In this document: positions 8,104 to 19,272 of the stretch, in pieces
Layout of the letters: each line of letters opens with the position of its first letter
Position numbering within the stretch: the stretch's first letter is position 1
NCBI RefSeq assembly: GCF_022662535.1
Contig: NZ_JAKQYM010000001.1
Location: forward strand, 558,001-622,000
Length of the DNA: 64,000 nt
Reading direction: 5' to 3'
Source of the DNA: Polaribacter marinus
GTDB lineage: Bacteria; Bacteroidota; Bacteroidia; Flavobacteriales; Flavobacteriaceae
Program-made: the position numbers and the translations under genes
The notes under the pieces: model-generated
Told to the model about the DNA's origin: nothing
The model's database searches: none
Seen by the model: only the letters and a program-made list of their open reading frames with translations

Positions 8104-11100
8104 TTAATTTCTTTTTATAAAAATAAAATCACCTCCTTCATCACCAGTTCTACTAATTGGTGCATATTGTGGTTGATTATCTCCTGTAGTGTTATTTATT
8201 ACAGGATCTTCTATCATATTAAATAATTGACCTGCAGAAAGGTATTTGTCAGTATTTTGGTTTAACCTTTTTAAAAGGTATTTCATAAACACACTTTGGT
8301 TGGGTACCGTTGTTAATGTACCACTTGTAATTGCTTTTCTACTTGGTAAAGCATATTTTTTCTGAACTGCTTTAGAGGCTTCTTTGTAATTCCTGCTAGA
8401 AGTTAAAATACTTCCACTAAAACAAGCATCTGCAATTAATAAGGTATGTTTAGAGTTTATAGACTTTATATAAGAAACAATACTTGTGTTTAAAATAACA
8501 TTTCCTTCAAACTCCATATTGGCATCAGAAGGCATCCAATAACCTTTTTCACTTACTTTATCATAATTTCCATGACCTGCATAGAAAATCACTAAATTAT
8601 CGTTTTTACCAACTTTCTTTTTTAGAGTATAAAACTCTTTTATGATCTCATTTTCTTTAGGGTTTTTTAATACAGTTACGTTTTCTTTTGAAAAACTATA
8701 TTTATTAATTAAAACATCAGCTAAAGATTGTGCATCTTTTGTAGGTTCTCCATTTAAGTCGGCAATACTTTTATCTTCATAAGAGCTTACACCAATTATC
8801 AAGGCATAATATTTTCCAAAACCAATATCTAATTTTTCTGTATTATCTGTAATAATCGTATTATCGATATCGGCAGATTTTCGTTTTATTGTAAAGGTTT
8901 TTGTAGATGAAGCTTGTTTTATGTCGGTAGCTTTTACAATTAAATCGTTTTTACCATATTTTAAAGGAACATTTGCGACAAAAGTTCCGTCTTCAGAAAC
9001 ATTTGCTTCTATACCGTTTACAGTAATTTCATAAATACCATCAGAATCTGTTGCTTTTCCTCTTACTTGAATTTTTTTGGCTTCAACAATTTTAAAACCT
9101 CTTTTAGCTTCTACATTTGGTGATGTTATAACAACAACAGGTGGATTGTTAAAACTAGATGTTTGATATTTGATATCTAAATAATCTACGGCTATTTTCT
9201 TATCATAATAAATAGTGTATCCAAATTTATCTCCAAAGAAAGGCTCAAAAGCTGTTTCGTTTAAATACTGCCCATTAATGTAAAAACGTAATAGGTTCCC
9301 AGATTTTACAATCTTTATTTTATTTTGTTGATTGATACCTGTTTTGATGGCAGAAGATTCTGTAAAAGGAATAATTTTTTTGTAAACGTCATTATCAAAC
9401 TTTCTATACATATAACTACCGTTACCCGAAAGTAAGAATGAATACTCATTAGAAGAGTTTTTTCTTCCAAAAGTAACACCGTAAAGTCCATCTGAAGAAT
9501 TAGAAGTTCTAGCTATTGATGTTTCAATAATAAAGTCTTTGTTATCATCTATGTTTACACTTCTACTAATAAAAATGCCTCCTTTTTTCTTTCTGTAAAG
9601 TAATAATTTACCATTGTTCATAGAAACAGAATAATCATCTGCATCATCTAAGTTCCAACCATTAGTATTTCCGTTAAAACCATCAAAAAGGGGTAATGAT
9701 AATGTTTTATTATTAACAATAGTATTCTTATTATCATTTTTGCTTTTTAGTGCATTAACAGTTAAATAATCTACGGCAATTTTTTGGTCGAAGTAAACAG
9801 CATACCCCATTTGTGATCCATAAAAAGGTTCGAAATCTGTTTTGGTTACATAAATGTTATTGATGAAAAACTTATAATATTCTCCTTCTTTTCTAATTTT
9901 TAAAATATTTGATTTACCATTTCCTTCATTAATTGAAGAAGATTTGGTGTATTTTATAATTTCTTCAGTTTTATTATTTACAATTCTATTTACTTTGTAA
10001 TAGCATGTAGAAGTAATTAAAAATTGGAAATAATTACTGTCTTTTTTTGCCCATAAAATTCCAAAAGGTGAATTTTTATCGCCAGAAATTTTATCTAATT
10101 TTGTTTCAATTTCAAAATCTTTTGTACTATCAAAATATTTGTTAATATAAGTAAGCCAACCTTTTTCTGCTCTTTTATGTTCTAAAAAGTATTTACCGTT
10201 ATAAAAGTTGAATTTTACTTTTTCATCATCGTTTTCTGCCCATTCATTGGAATTACTACTAAAGTTGTCACTAAAAAGTAGCTCACCTTTGTTTATAGGG
10301 TTGTCATTAAAATTAGTGTTTTCATTTAGATAAGAAATACTTAAATAGTCTATTGCAATTTTTTGTGCGTCAAAGATGGAGAAACCAATTCTTTTTCCAT
10401 AAAAAGTTAAGTTTGAAACACTATAAACTTTAGAACTATTAATGTAGAAAGTATAATTATTTCCTCTTTTTTCAATTTTTAAAGTATTTTTAGAGAAGTT
10501 TTCATTTTTAATTACGCTAGCAGGAGTCCAATCTTTGATACTGCTAAATTTTCCATTATCGTATTTATCTATAGAATAGTTACCGTTAGAGGTTACTAAA
10601 AATTGATATTGATTACCAGTGTCTTTTCTACCAAATGTTATTCCGTAACCATTGTTTTTTATTCCAGAAATTTTTTGAATAGAAGCTTCAATTTTAAAAT
10701 CTCTGTTGCTATCAAAATCTATTTCTTTTGTAGTGGTCCAGCCTTTTTTACCTTTATATTCAAAATAATATTTACTGTTTTTAATTTCCGTTTTAGCATT
10801 TTCATTATCAGTAATTCCCCAATTGTTTCTATTAGAGTAAAAACTATCATATAAAATAGTTTTAGTTTTGTAATTATTTGTAATAGTTGTAGAGCTAGAA
10901 AGCTGTTTAACTCGTAAATAATCGATGGCAATTTTTTGTTTTCTACTAATATTAATGGCCACTTTTTTACCCATAAAAGCTTTATGAGTCATGCTGTAGG
11001 CGTAAGTTCCATTGATGTAAAAAGTAACGATATTTCCTTTTTTGCTAACTTTTAAGAGGTTTGTTTTATAGTTTCCTACTTTAACTATACTAGATTTTGT

Positions 11101-11502
11101 CCATTCTTTTATTTCTTTATAATCTCCGTTAGCATATTCTATAACTCTAAAATGCCCGTCAGTAGCAATGTCTAATCCTCTATAATTATCTCCATCTTTA
11201 AAGTCATACATAAATGTAATTCCATAATTACTTACACCAGATAATTTAGTGATTGATGTTTCTATTTCAAAATCTTTAGAGGAGTTAAGCTCAAATTCTG
11301 AAGAACTAATTCTCCATCCTTTTTCTTCTCTTTTATGATAGAAATAGTATTTTCCTCCATAAACATTTAGCTCTCTTTGATCATTTTTTCCAGTTGGCCA
11401 ATCATTAGTACTATTAAATTCTTCTTGAAAAACGTAGCTTTGACTAAAGCCACAAAAAGAAGTTAATAAAAAAAGAAACAGCAAGTTTTTTAAATTTTTC
11501 AT
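8104..11502 (-). CDS. Exported caspase-family (C14) protein with four lectin-like repeats
   Basis: 1132 residues with a signal peptide (about 1-20). Four repeats of about 180 residues follow (about 22-200, 215-392, 405-588, 603-785); each begins with a FxxxFxxNxNxW motif, includes KDFxIExxIxxxSG, and ends in KIA[IV]DYL, a concanavalin/LamG-like jelly-roll pattern. An Ig-like domain (about 790-885, PPVVVITSPN onward) leads to a C14 caspase/metacaspase domain (about 895-1132) with IIGVSSYED, catalytic His977 in IFYAGHG and catalytic Cys1027 in IADACFSGS. Cleavage after Arg/Lys would be expected for a metacaspase-like enzyme, but this is not shown by the sequence. Second gene of an operon, 11 bases after the papain-type protease. 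No T9SS sorting domain is recognisable. Targets unknown. Confidence 0.88.
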   Translation of the reverse strand: MKNLKNLLFLFLLTSFCGFSQSYVFQEEFNSTNDWPTGKNDQRELNVYGGKYYFYHKREEKGWRISSSEFELNSSKDFEIETSITKLSGVSNYGITFMYDFKDGDNYRGLDIATDGHFRVIEYANGDYKEIKEWTKSSIVKVGNYKTNLLKVSKKGNIVTFYINGTYAYSMTHKAFMGKKVAINISRKQKIAIDYLRVKQLSSSTTITNNYKTKTILYDSFYSNRNNWGITDNENAKTEIKNSKYYFEYKGKKGWTTTKEIDFDSNRDFKIEASIQKISGIKNNGYGITFGRKDTGNQYQFLVTSNGNYSIDKYDNGKFSSIKDWTPASVIKNENFSKNTLKIEKRGNNYTFYINSSKVYSVSNLTFYGKRIGFSIFDAQKIAIDYLSISYLNENTNFNDNPINKGELLFSDNFSSNSNEWAENDDEKVKFNFYNGKYFLEHKRAEKGWLTYINKYFDSTKDFEIETKLDKISGDKNSPFGILWAKKDSNYFQFLITSTCYYKVNRIVNNKTEEIIKYTKSSSINEGNGKSNILKIRKEGEYYKFFINNIYVTKTDFEPFYGSQMGYAVYFDQKIAVDYLTVNALKSKNDNKNTIVNNKTLSLPLFDGFNGNTNGWNLDDADDYSVSMNNGKLLLYRKKKGGIFISRSVNIDDNKDFIIETSIARTSNSSDGLYGVTFGRKNSSNEYSFLLSGNGSYMYRKFDNDVYKKIIPFTESSAIKTGINQQNKIKIVKSGNLLRFYINGQYLNETAFEPFFGDKFGYTIYYDKKIAVDYLDIKYQTSSFNNPPVVVITSPNVEAKRGFKIVEAKKIQVRGKATDSDGIYEITVNGIEANVSEDGTFVANVPLKYGKNDLIVKATDIKQASSTKTFTIKRKSADIDNTIITDNTEKLDIGFGKYYALIIGVSSYEDKSIADLNGEPTKDAQSLADVLINKYSFSKENVTVLKNPKENEIIKEFYTLKKKVGKNDNLVIFYAGHGNYDKVSEKGYWMPSDANMEFEGNVILNTSIVSYIKSINSKHTLLIADACFSGSILTSSRNYKEASKAVQKKYALPSRKAITSGTLTTVPNQSVFMKYLLKRLNQNTDKYLSAGQLFNMIEDPVINNTTGDNQPQYAPISRTGDEGGDFIFIKRN

Positions 11503-11513
11503 TTTTATTATTA

Positions 11514-13007
<1,494 letters not shown>

Positions 13008-13057
13008 GTTTAGTTTTTTTGGTTACATAGCAAAATTCACTATAAATATATAAAAAA

Positions 13058-13081
13058 AAAATACGTCATTTGACGTATTTT
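13058..13081 (-). terminator. Terminator downstream of the decayed transglutaminase gene
   Basis: Stem AATACGTC/GACGTATT around 13060-13079 with a very small loop; on the minus strand it is followed by a run of T. It separates the decayed gene and the exonuclease operon from the protease operon that starts at 13007. Confidence 0.6.
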
Positions 13082-13103
13082 AATTTTTAAGAAACACAAA
13101 GGT

Positions 13104-14219
13104 TTATTTTTTCTCTAAAATAATATATGAATTTTCTGCAATGATAATTTTTTTATAAAATTCTTTAAGAGTGTGGTATTCTATAGCAGAATAAATCTTT
13201 TTATTGATTATCATTCTAACATATACATTAATTGTATTTCCTTTTTGAGTTGATTTTAATGAAAAACTACCACCCTTGTTAGGTAAGGAAATAGCTATAT
13301 TTTCTGGTAGTTTAGTTACTTTATAAGTTTCTGGAATTTGCAAGTTTAAAGCAAAACTATTATTTCTTTTATAAGCAAAATCTACAGGATAGTTTCTTTC
13401 TTTTAATTTAAATGGATTTTCTGTAATTCTATTAAAAAGTATTGGATTTAGTCTTGCTTTATTTCCTAAATCTTGATTCATTATAATTTTTATTTTAAAA
13501 TTTTCTTGAAGAGATTTTTCTAAATCTTCTTTAAATTTTACATTATAATCCTCTACTTCTAAATCAGAATAATTAGTTTCAAATTCTTCTAAATACTCAT
13601 CTTCACTTTTATTATACATTTTTTTCTTTGCGAAATTCCTGCATATCCAGATCTTTTAATTATTAAATCGCCAGTTAATTTTCCTTTTTCATTTAAAATA
13701 AGTTTTGCGTTACTTCTATTGCTAGTTCTGTACATAGGCTTTAAAGTAATCCAATTGCTTTCTGCTTTGTAATTTATGATTCTAGCTTCACCATTAAGGC
13801 ATCTTATAGGAACTTGACCAAATGGTAAAAATTTATTTGTTGCATCTAAAAAATAGGTCTTTCCATCAATATATATTTTTATGATGACATAATTAAAATC
13901 AAAAATTACAGGAAAAAGTTTTGTTGGAATACCATGGTTTCTTGTTGGTAATATTACTAAATCTACTTTTAAACTGTTGTAAAGTGATAAGTTAATATCT
14001 CCAGATGTACCTGTTTTACTATTGAAAGCTTGTTTTACTTTTGTGCCTTCATTTGTCCAATAGTTTCCATTCCAAGTATAATGATTTTGAATAAATGTAT
14101 AAATACTTTTAGCTCTTTCTAAATCATTTTCTATCTGTAAAATATTTTCTGGAAGCTTATTTTTAAAGAAACTCTTTTTAGAGGTTTGATTATTAAAAAA
14201 AATACTTCGTAATTTTTTT
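13104..14219 (-). pseudogene. Decayed transglutaminase/DUF3857-type protein gene
   Basis: Two collinear frames belong to one ancestral protein. From about 14219 to 13620 one frame reads, without a start codon, residues such as LERAKSIYTFIQNHYTWNGN, PTRNHGIPTK and DGKTYFLDATNKFLPFG, typical of the transglutaminase-like domain of Bacteroidota DUF3857 proteins. At an A7 run (13619-13625) the frame shifts by one base; the original frame stops at 13589, while the rest (171 codons, PFKLKERNYPVDFAYKR to the stop at 13104) continues in the other frame. The DUF3857 N-terminal half, normally about 250 residues, is missing: a TGA sits at the 5-prime edge, right beside the exonuclease stop. The 171-codon part has its own ATG but is only a C-terminal fragment. 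A sequencing error could explain the frameshift but not the missing N-terminus. Confidence 0.85.
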
Positions 14220-14226
14220 CATGGTA

Positions 14227-15306
14227 TTATAATCTAATAATTTTTTGAACTTTACTTTTATTTAGATAGTTTTTAATAATAGTTTTAGCAATTTCTTTAT
14301 TTTCTATTGGAGTTAAAACAGATTTTAGAATTTCTAATTTGTTTTCTTGTAAAGCTAAATTGGTATACCCATAACCGATAACGTTATTTTCTTCAATTAG
14401 AATTATAGCATTTTCTTCTATTTCTCTTCCTTTTTCTATGATTATAAAATCATCGGAATTAAAATTTTGAGTAGTGATTTTTCTCTTTTTTGTAATATTA
14501 TATTTAGGAGATAATTTTTCTAACTCTAAATAGTATTTTAATGTTGTAAATAATTCATTTCCAGTTTTATCAAAACTTATAGAAAATGCTCTTTCTTGAA
14601 TTTTTAAAGCGCGACTTGTAGTTTTTAAAAGTAATTTAGTAACTTCACTTTTTATGTCTTTTCCTTTTCCTATATAAATTATTTTCCCCTTTTTATCATG
14701 TATATAAAATACACCTAAAATAGAAGGGGTAGATTCTATTAGTTTTTTGCTTTTTTCTTTTTCTTTTCTTCCATCAAAATATTTTATAGAGTTTTTTATG
14801 ATAGATTTATTGGTGTCTTTTTCTAAAAGTAGTTTAAATAATTGTACTGTTGCCAATGCATCTCCGTTAGCTCTGTGACGGTCCGTGATAGGTATTCCAA
14901 GAGATTTTGTTAGTTTACCTAAGCTGTAAGAAGGTTGATCTAAAATTAATTGTTGACTTAATTCTACAGTGCATAATGTATTTCTATCAAAATCAAAACC
15001 AAGTCTCCTATATTCTGTTCGTAAAATCCTATAGTCAAAAGAAGTGTTATGTGCTACAAGAATGCAATCTTTTGTAATTTCTACAATTCTTTTTGCAACT
15101 TCATAAAATTTAGGGGCATTACGTAACATTTTGTTGTTAATTCCGGTTAGTTTAACAACAAACTCTTGTATTTCTTTTTCAGGATTTACAAGGCTAATAA
15201 ATTGGTCTACAATAGCATGTCCGTCAAATTTATAGATAGCAATTTCAGTAATTCCTTCTTCGTTAAATTTTCCTCCTGTAGTTTCAATATCTAAAATTGC
15301 GTACAA
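14227..15306 (-). CDS. DEDDh 3-prime exonuclease fused to a degenerate GIY-YIG domain
   Basis: 359 residues. The N-terminal DnaQ-like exonuclease (about 1-165) has all DEDDh residues: D6 and E8 (LDIETTG), D91 (NTSFDYRIL), H144 and D149 (HRANGDA). A GIY-YIG-like domain (about 196-275) follows, with GVFYIH and IIYIGKGKDI, but the Arg normally found a few residues later is absent (KSEV) and the catalytic Glu position seems lost, so nuclease activity of this half is doubtful. The fusion resembles PolC/UvrC-hybrid repair proteins found in many bacteria. TTG start at 15306, since the family begins M-Y-A-I-L-D. Last intact gene of the serC operon. Confidence 0.88.
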   Translation of the reverse strand: MYAILDIETTGGKFNEEGITEIAIYKFDGHAIVDQFISLVNPEKEIQEFVVKLTGINNKMLRNAPKFYEVAKRIVEITKDCILVAHNTSFDYRILRTEYRRLGFDFDRNTLCTVELSQQLILDQPSYSLGKLTKSLGIPITDRHRANGDALATVQLFKLLLEKDTNKSIIKNSIKYFDGRKEKEKSKKLIESTPSILGVFYIHDKKGKIIYIGKGKDIKSEVTKLLLKTTSRALKIQERAFSISFDKTGNELFTTLKYYLELEKLSPKYNITKKRKITTQNFNSDDFIIIEKGREIEENAIILIEENNVIGYGYTNLALQENKLEILKSVLTPIENKEIAKTIIKNYLNKSKVQKIIRL

Positions 15307-15329
15307 ATTCGTTTTCTTTAGAGCGAAAT

Positions 15330-16001
15330 TTAAGTATTATAATTTCTATTACCAAATATAGAGCTACCAACTCTAACCATATTACTACCATTTTCTATAG
15401 CAAGTTGATAATCGCCACTCATTCCCATTGATAAGGTTTTGAGTGATGGGTGATTAACTTTAAGTGTGTCGAAGAAGTTTTTTAGTGATAAAAATTCTCC
15501 TTTTAATTGTTGTTGATTATCTGTAAATGTTGCCATTCCCATAAAACCAACAATATTGATGTTCTTTAATTCTAATAATTCTTCTGAAGCTAAAATCGAA
15601 GAAATTTCATCAAAAGTAAGTCCAAATTTGGTTTCTTCTTCAGCAATTCTTGCTTGTAATAAACAGCGGATAACCCTATCGTGTTTCTTGGCTTGCTTGT
15701 TTATTTCTTTTAAGGTTTTAAAACTATCAACCCCATGAATTAAATCTACAAAATGAGCCATATATTTTACCTTATTTCTTTGTAAATGACCTATCATATG
15801 CCATTGAATATCTTTTGGCAAAACATCGTATTTTTCTACCATTTCTTGGATTTTGTTTTCTCCAAAAATACGTTGCCCTTCATCGTAAGCTTCTTGTAGG
15901 TCTGAAATAGGTTTTGTTTTAGAAACGGCAACTAAAGTTACATTTTCGGGTAAATTAGATTTTATATGTTGTAAGTTTTTGGCAATCATATTAGAATTCA
16001 T
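15330..16001 (-). CDS. YggS family PLP homeostasis protein
   Basis: 223 residues, the usual length for the PLP-binding PROSC/YggS family, which buffers free pyridoxal phosphate and influences amino-acid pools; it has no known catalytic reaction. Motifs: VTLVAVSKTKPI with the PLP-binding Lys, FGENKIQEM, WHMIGHLQRNK, LSMGMSGDY near the phosphate site and VRVGSSIFGNR at the C-terminus. It overlaps the end of the DUF1015 gene by 11 bases, which points to translational coupling. Start could be ATG at 16001 or at 15989 (MIAKNL). PLP dependence of the neighbouring SerC gives a plausible reason for co-expression. Confidence 0.93.
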   Translation of the reverse strand: MNSNMIAKNLQHIKSNLPENVTLVAVSKTKPISDLQEAYDEGQRIFGENKIQEMVEKYDVLPKDIQWHMIGHLQRNKVKYMAHFVDLIHGVDSFKTLKEINKQAKKHDRVIRCLLQARIAEEETKFGLTFDEISSILASEELLELKNINIVGFMGMATFTDNQQQLKGEFLSLKNFFDTLKVNHPSLKTLSMGMSGDYQLAIENGSNMVRVGSSIFGNRNYNT

Positions 16002-17229
16002 AAATAGTTAAAGCACTTCTTAATTTAGGTTCTATATAGGTGGTTTTAGGGGGCATCAATAAATCTGCATCTACAATTTCTTTCAATTCAGAAATTGTGG
16101 TAGCTAACATCCCAAATGAAACTTTAAAATCTCCTGTATCTACTTTAGTTTTCAATTCTAGGCTATCGGTTTTATTTTGTGAATAAACAATTTTAGATGC
16201 ATTTCTAATGTCTTCTATACCTAATATGGGTTTTAAAACTGTTGTATATAAAATTTGTGCATCTAATTTACTTAAAACGTTTGTAAAATTATAGGTTGAT
16301 TTCCGTAAGTATAAAGCATAAAACTCACCATTTAAATACATACTAAAATGATGCTTTTCTTTAGGTTTATACAATTCTTGACCACGATTTTCAATTCTAA
16401 AAAAAGTATCTAATTCTATTAAAAATTCATGCGGAGTTAAGCCGTTTAAATCTTTGATAAAACGATTAAATTCATAAATACTTAATTCACTTTCTGGAAG
16501 TAAATAACTCATAAAAAAGTTATAATCTTCTTTGCCAGTATGATTTGGGTTTTCTTTTGCTAAATTCTGAGCTAATAAACAAGAAGATGTAGATCTATGA
16601 TGTCCATCTGCAATATATAATGTATCAATTTCTTTAAAAGCATCTATAATTTGTTTGATGTCATTTTCATCATTAACAATCCAAAGATAATGAGACTCTT
16701 TGTCTGTTGTAGAAAACTCGTATTCTGCTCTTTGTTGCTGGTATTTTTTTATAATAGAAGCAATTACATCATTATCTGGATAGGTTAACAGTACAGGTTC
16801 AGCATTAAAACCTGTATTTTTTAAATAATTTTCAAATAACAATTCTCTTTCTTTTAAAGTTCCTTCGTGCTTTTTGATTACGTTATTATTATAATCTTCA
16901 ACAGAAGTGGCAGAGATTATACCGCAAAAAGAATTGGTTGGTGTTATTTTTTGGTAAATATAAAAAGCAGGAGATTGATCTTGTGTAAAGATTTCGTTCT
17001 CTTTAAATTCTAAATAACGGTTGTGTACCAATTTAAAACGCAGTTCCCCACTAAGATCTTGTTTATGATATTTATACCCAGGATTTATAACATGTAAGAA
17101 TGTATACGGATTAAAAGCTAATTTTGAGTTTAGCATTTCTGGAGTATAAATTTCGTATGATTTAGAGGAAACCATTGCGACCTTATCTCTTGTAGCTCTA
17201 ACAGCTTTAAAAGGTTTTACAATTGCCAT
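15991..17229 (-). CDS. DUF1015 family protein
   Basis: 412 residues, ATG start, cytosolic. The N-terminal AIVKPFKAVRATRDKVAMV, the NPYTFLHVINPG segment and the conserved LYIADGHHRSTSS motif (residues about 206-218) define the DUF1015 family. No biochemical role is established to my knowledge; the family is often next to serine biosynthesis genes, as here, where it is 3 bases after serA and overlaps yggS. A role connected to serine or 3-phosphoglycerate metabolism is inference from this context only. Confidence 0.9.
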   Translation of the reverse strand: MAIVKPFKAVRATRDKVAMVSSKSYEIYTPEMLNSKLAFNPYTFLHVINPGYKYHKQDLSGELRFKLVHNRYLEFKENEIFTQDQSPAFYIYQKITPTNSFCGIISATSVEDYNNNVIKKHEGTLKERELLFENYLKNTGFNAEPVLLTYPDNDVIASIIKKYQQQRAEYEFSTTDKESHYLWIVNDENDIKQIIDAFKEIDTLYIADGHHRSTSSCLLAQNLAKENPNHTGKEDYNFFMSYLLPESELSIYEFNRFIKDLNGLTPHEFLIELDTFFRIENRGQELYKPKEKHHFSMYLNGEFYALYLRKSTYNFTNVLSKLDAQILYTTVLKPILGIEDIRNASKIVYSQNKTDSLELKTKVDTGDFKVSFGMLATTISELKEIVDADLLMPPKTTYIEPKLRSALTIYEF

Positions 17230-17232
17230 TAA

Positions 17233-18183
17233 TTAGCTTAATAATTCTATAATTTGTTTGGCTAATTCTACACCAATTCTATCTTGTGCTTCTTTTGTTG
17301 CGCCACCAATGTGTGGTGTTAAAGAAATTTCTGGATTCATTAACAATTGTACTGCTGGAGTTGGTTCTGTTTCAAAAACATCTAAACCAGCAAATTGTAC
17401 TTTACCACTTTCTATAGCTTTTACTAAATCTACTTCATTTAAAATTCCGCCACGGGCAGTATTTACAATCCCAACACCATCTTTCATTTTTTCAATTTCA
17501 TCTTTGGTGATGATGTAATCTTCTTGTGCAGGAATATGGAGTGTAATAAAATCAGCTTCTTTTAATAATTCATCTTGGGGAATTGTATTAATATTAAATG
17601 TGATTTTTTGACCGTTAAAAAAATCAATAGATATAGGAGCGCTTTCAATCATAATATCGGTAGCAATAACATTCATTCCTAAGCCTAAACCAATTTTTGC
17701 AACTTCTTGACCTATTTTTCCAAAACCAATAATACCAAGAGTTTTTCCTCTTAATTCAATTCCTGTACCGTAGGCTTTTTTTAATTCTTTAAAACGTGAG
17801 TCTCCTTCTAAAGGCATTTCTCTATTAGAAGAATGTAAGAAACGTACCATTCCAAATAAATGTGAAAAAACTAATTCTGCTACAGAAGTAGAAGACGCTT
17901 CTGGAGTATTGATTACATGTAAACCGTTGTCTTTAGCATATTCTACATCAATATTGTCCATGCCAACTCCTCCTCGCCCTATTAATTTTATACTCGGACA
18001 AGCATCTATAAGCTCTTGTCTTACTTGTGTTGCACTTCTAACCAAAATTACATCAATATTATTTTCGTTGATATAATTTTCTAGTTGATTTTGTGCAACC
18101 TTTGTGTTAATTACTTCAAAACCTTTTTTTTCTAAAGCGTCAATTCCGCTTTGTGAAATTCCATCGTTTGCTAATATTTTCAT
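17233..18183 (-). CDS. serA: D-3-phosphoglycerate dehydrogenase (short form)
   Basis: 316 residues. NAD-dependent D-2-hydroxyacid dehydrogenase that most likely oxidises 3-phosphoglycerate, the first step of serine synthesis. Motifs: GRGGVGMDNIDVEYA, the Rossmann GxGxxG in LGIIGFGKIGQEVA, catalytic Arg in VNTARGGILNE, catalytic Glu in FAGLDVFETEPTP, and His in LTPHIGGAT. It lacks the C-terminal ACT domain of E. coli SerA, so serine feedback through ACT is not expected. Only one base separates it from serC, which makes the phosphoglycerate substrate very likely. Confidence 0.93.
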   Translation of the reverse strand: MKILANDGISQSGIDALEKKGFEVINTKVAQNQLENYINENNIDVILVRSATQVRQELIDACPSIKLIGRGGVGMDNIDVEYAKDNGLHVINTPEASSTSVAELVFSHLFGMVRFLHSSNREMPLEGDSRFKELKKAYGTGIELRGKTLGIIGFGKIGQEVAKIGLGLGMNVIATDIMIESAPISIDFFNGQKITFNINTIPQDELLKEADFITLHIPAQEDYIITKDEIEKMKDGVGIVNTARGGILNEVDLVKAIESGKVQFAGLDVFETEPTPAVQLLMNPEISLTPHIGGATKEAQDRIGVELAKQIIELLS

Positions 18184-18184
18184 T

Positions 18185-19249
18185 TTATGCTTTTCTTTCT
18201 AATTCTTGCATTACATCCACTAAAGCTTGTACACTAAATAGGGGCAATGCGTTATACATACTTGCTCTATAACCGCCAACACTTCTGTGACCATTTAAAC
18301 CGTTAATTTGTGCTTCTTTCCACATAGTATCAAAAGTTTCTGTTAAAGAATGGTCAACTAAATTAAAAGTTGCGTTCATATGACTTCTGTCTTCTTTTGC
18401 AGCATATCCTTTAAATAGAGGATTTCTATCAATTTCATTGTATAGTAAAGTTGCTTTTTGATTATTTACTTTTTCAATAAAAGGAATTCCTCCTAGTTCT
18501 TTTAACCACTCTAATGTTAACATAGAAACATATATCGGAAAAACAGCAGGCGTATTAAACATACTGTCTTTATCTATATGTACTTTATAGTCTAACATTG
18601 ACGGTATTGCTCGGTTTACTTTTCCTAAAATTTCCTCTTTAATAATTACTAAAGTTGTTCCTGCGGGTCCCATATTTTTCTGTGCACCTGCATAAATTAA
18701 ATCGAATTTAGAAAAATCTAACTGACGAGAAAAAATATCAGAACTCATGTCGCAAACGTTTACTCCATTAAATTCAGGAAAGTTTTTTATTTGTGTACCA
18801 AAAATAGTGTTATTACTTGTGCAATGAAAATAATCTACATCCGTAGGGATTTTATATCCCTTAGGAATGTAATTGAAGTTTTTATCTTTAGAAGATGCCA
18901 CTTCTACAATTTCTCCAAATAATTTTGCTTCTTTTATAGCTTTATCAGACCAAGTTCCGGTATTTAAATATGCTGCTTTTTTGTTTAATAAATTATAAGC
19001 AGTCATTAAAAATTGAGTACTTGCTCCACCATGTAAAAAAAGGGCTTTATAGCCTTTGTTTTCTAACCCTAATAATTCTAAAGCTAAACTTCTTGCATTT
19101 TCCATAACATCAACAAAAGGTTTACTTCTGTGAGAAATTTCAATTAAAGATAAATTATCATTATTAAAATTAACAATAGCTTCAGAGGCTTTTTGTAGTA
19201 CAGATTCGGGTAAAATACAAGGACCAGCACTAAAGTTATGTTTTTTCAT
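18185..19249 (-). CDS. serC: Phosphoserine aminotransferase SerC
   Basis: 354 residues, full length for the class V aminotransferase that converts 3-phosphohydroxypyruvate and glutamate to phosphoserine; it also serves PLP synthesis in some bacteria. Motifs: MKKHNFSAGPCILPESVL, FLHGGASTQFLMTAYN, the PLP-lysine region LIYAGAQKNMGPAGTT, and NGLNGHRSVGGYRASMYN at the C-terminus. The serC-serA order gives the first two steps of serine synthesis; serB is not in the window. It starts 23 bases after the LuxC-type reductase gene. Confidence 0.96.
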   Translation of the reverse strand: MKKHNFSAGPCILPESVLQKASEAIVNFNNDNLSLIEISHRSKPFVDVMENARSLALELLGLENKGYKALFLHGGASTQFLMTAYNLLNKKAAYLNTGTWSDKAIKEAKLFGEIVEVASSKDKNFNYIPKGYKIPTDVDYFHCTSNNTIFGTQIKNFPEFNGVNVCDMSSDIFSRQLDFSKFDLIYAGAQKNMGPAGTTLVIIKEEILGKVNRAIPSMLDYKVHIDKDSMFNTPAVFPIYVSMLTLEWLKELGGIPFIEKVNNQKATLLYNEIDRNPLFKGYAAKEDRSHMNATFNLVDHSLTETFDTMWKEAQINGLNGHRSVGGYRASMYNALPLFSVQALVDVMQELERKA

Positions 19250-19272
19250 TTTTTATTTTGTTGTATTATTAG

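Noticed and set aside
13104..13619. Independent 171-residue hypothetical gene
   Set aside because: Its upstream sequence continues the same protein family in another frame, so it is the C-terminal fragment of a decayed gene.
13589..13626. Programmed frameshift at the A7 run
   Set aside because: The gene also lacks its N-terminal half and a start codon, which makes decay more likely than recoding.
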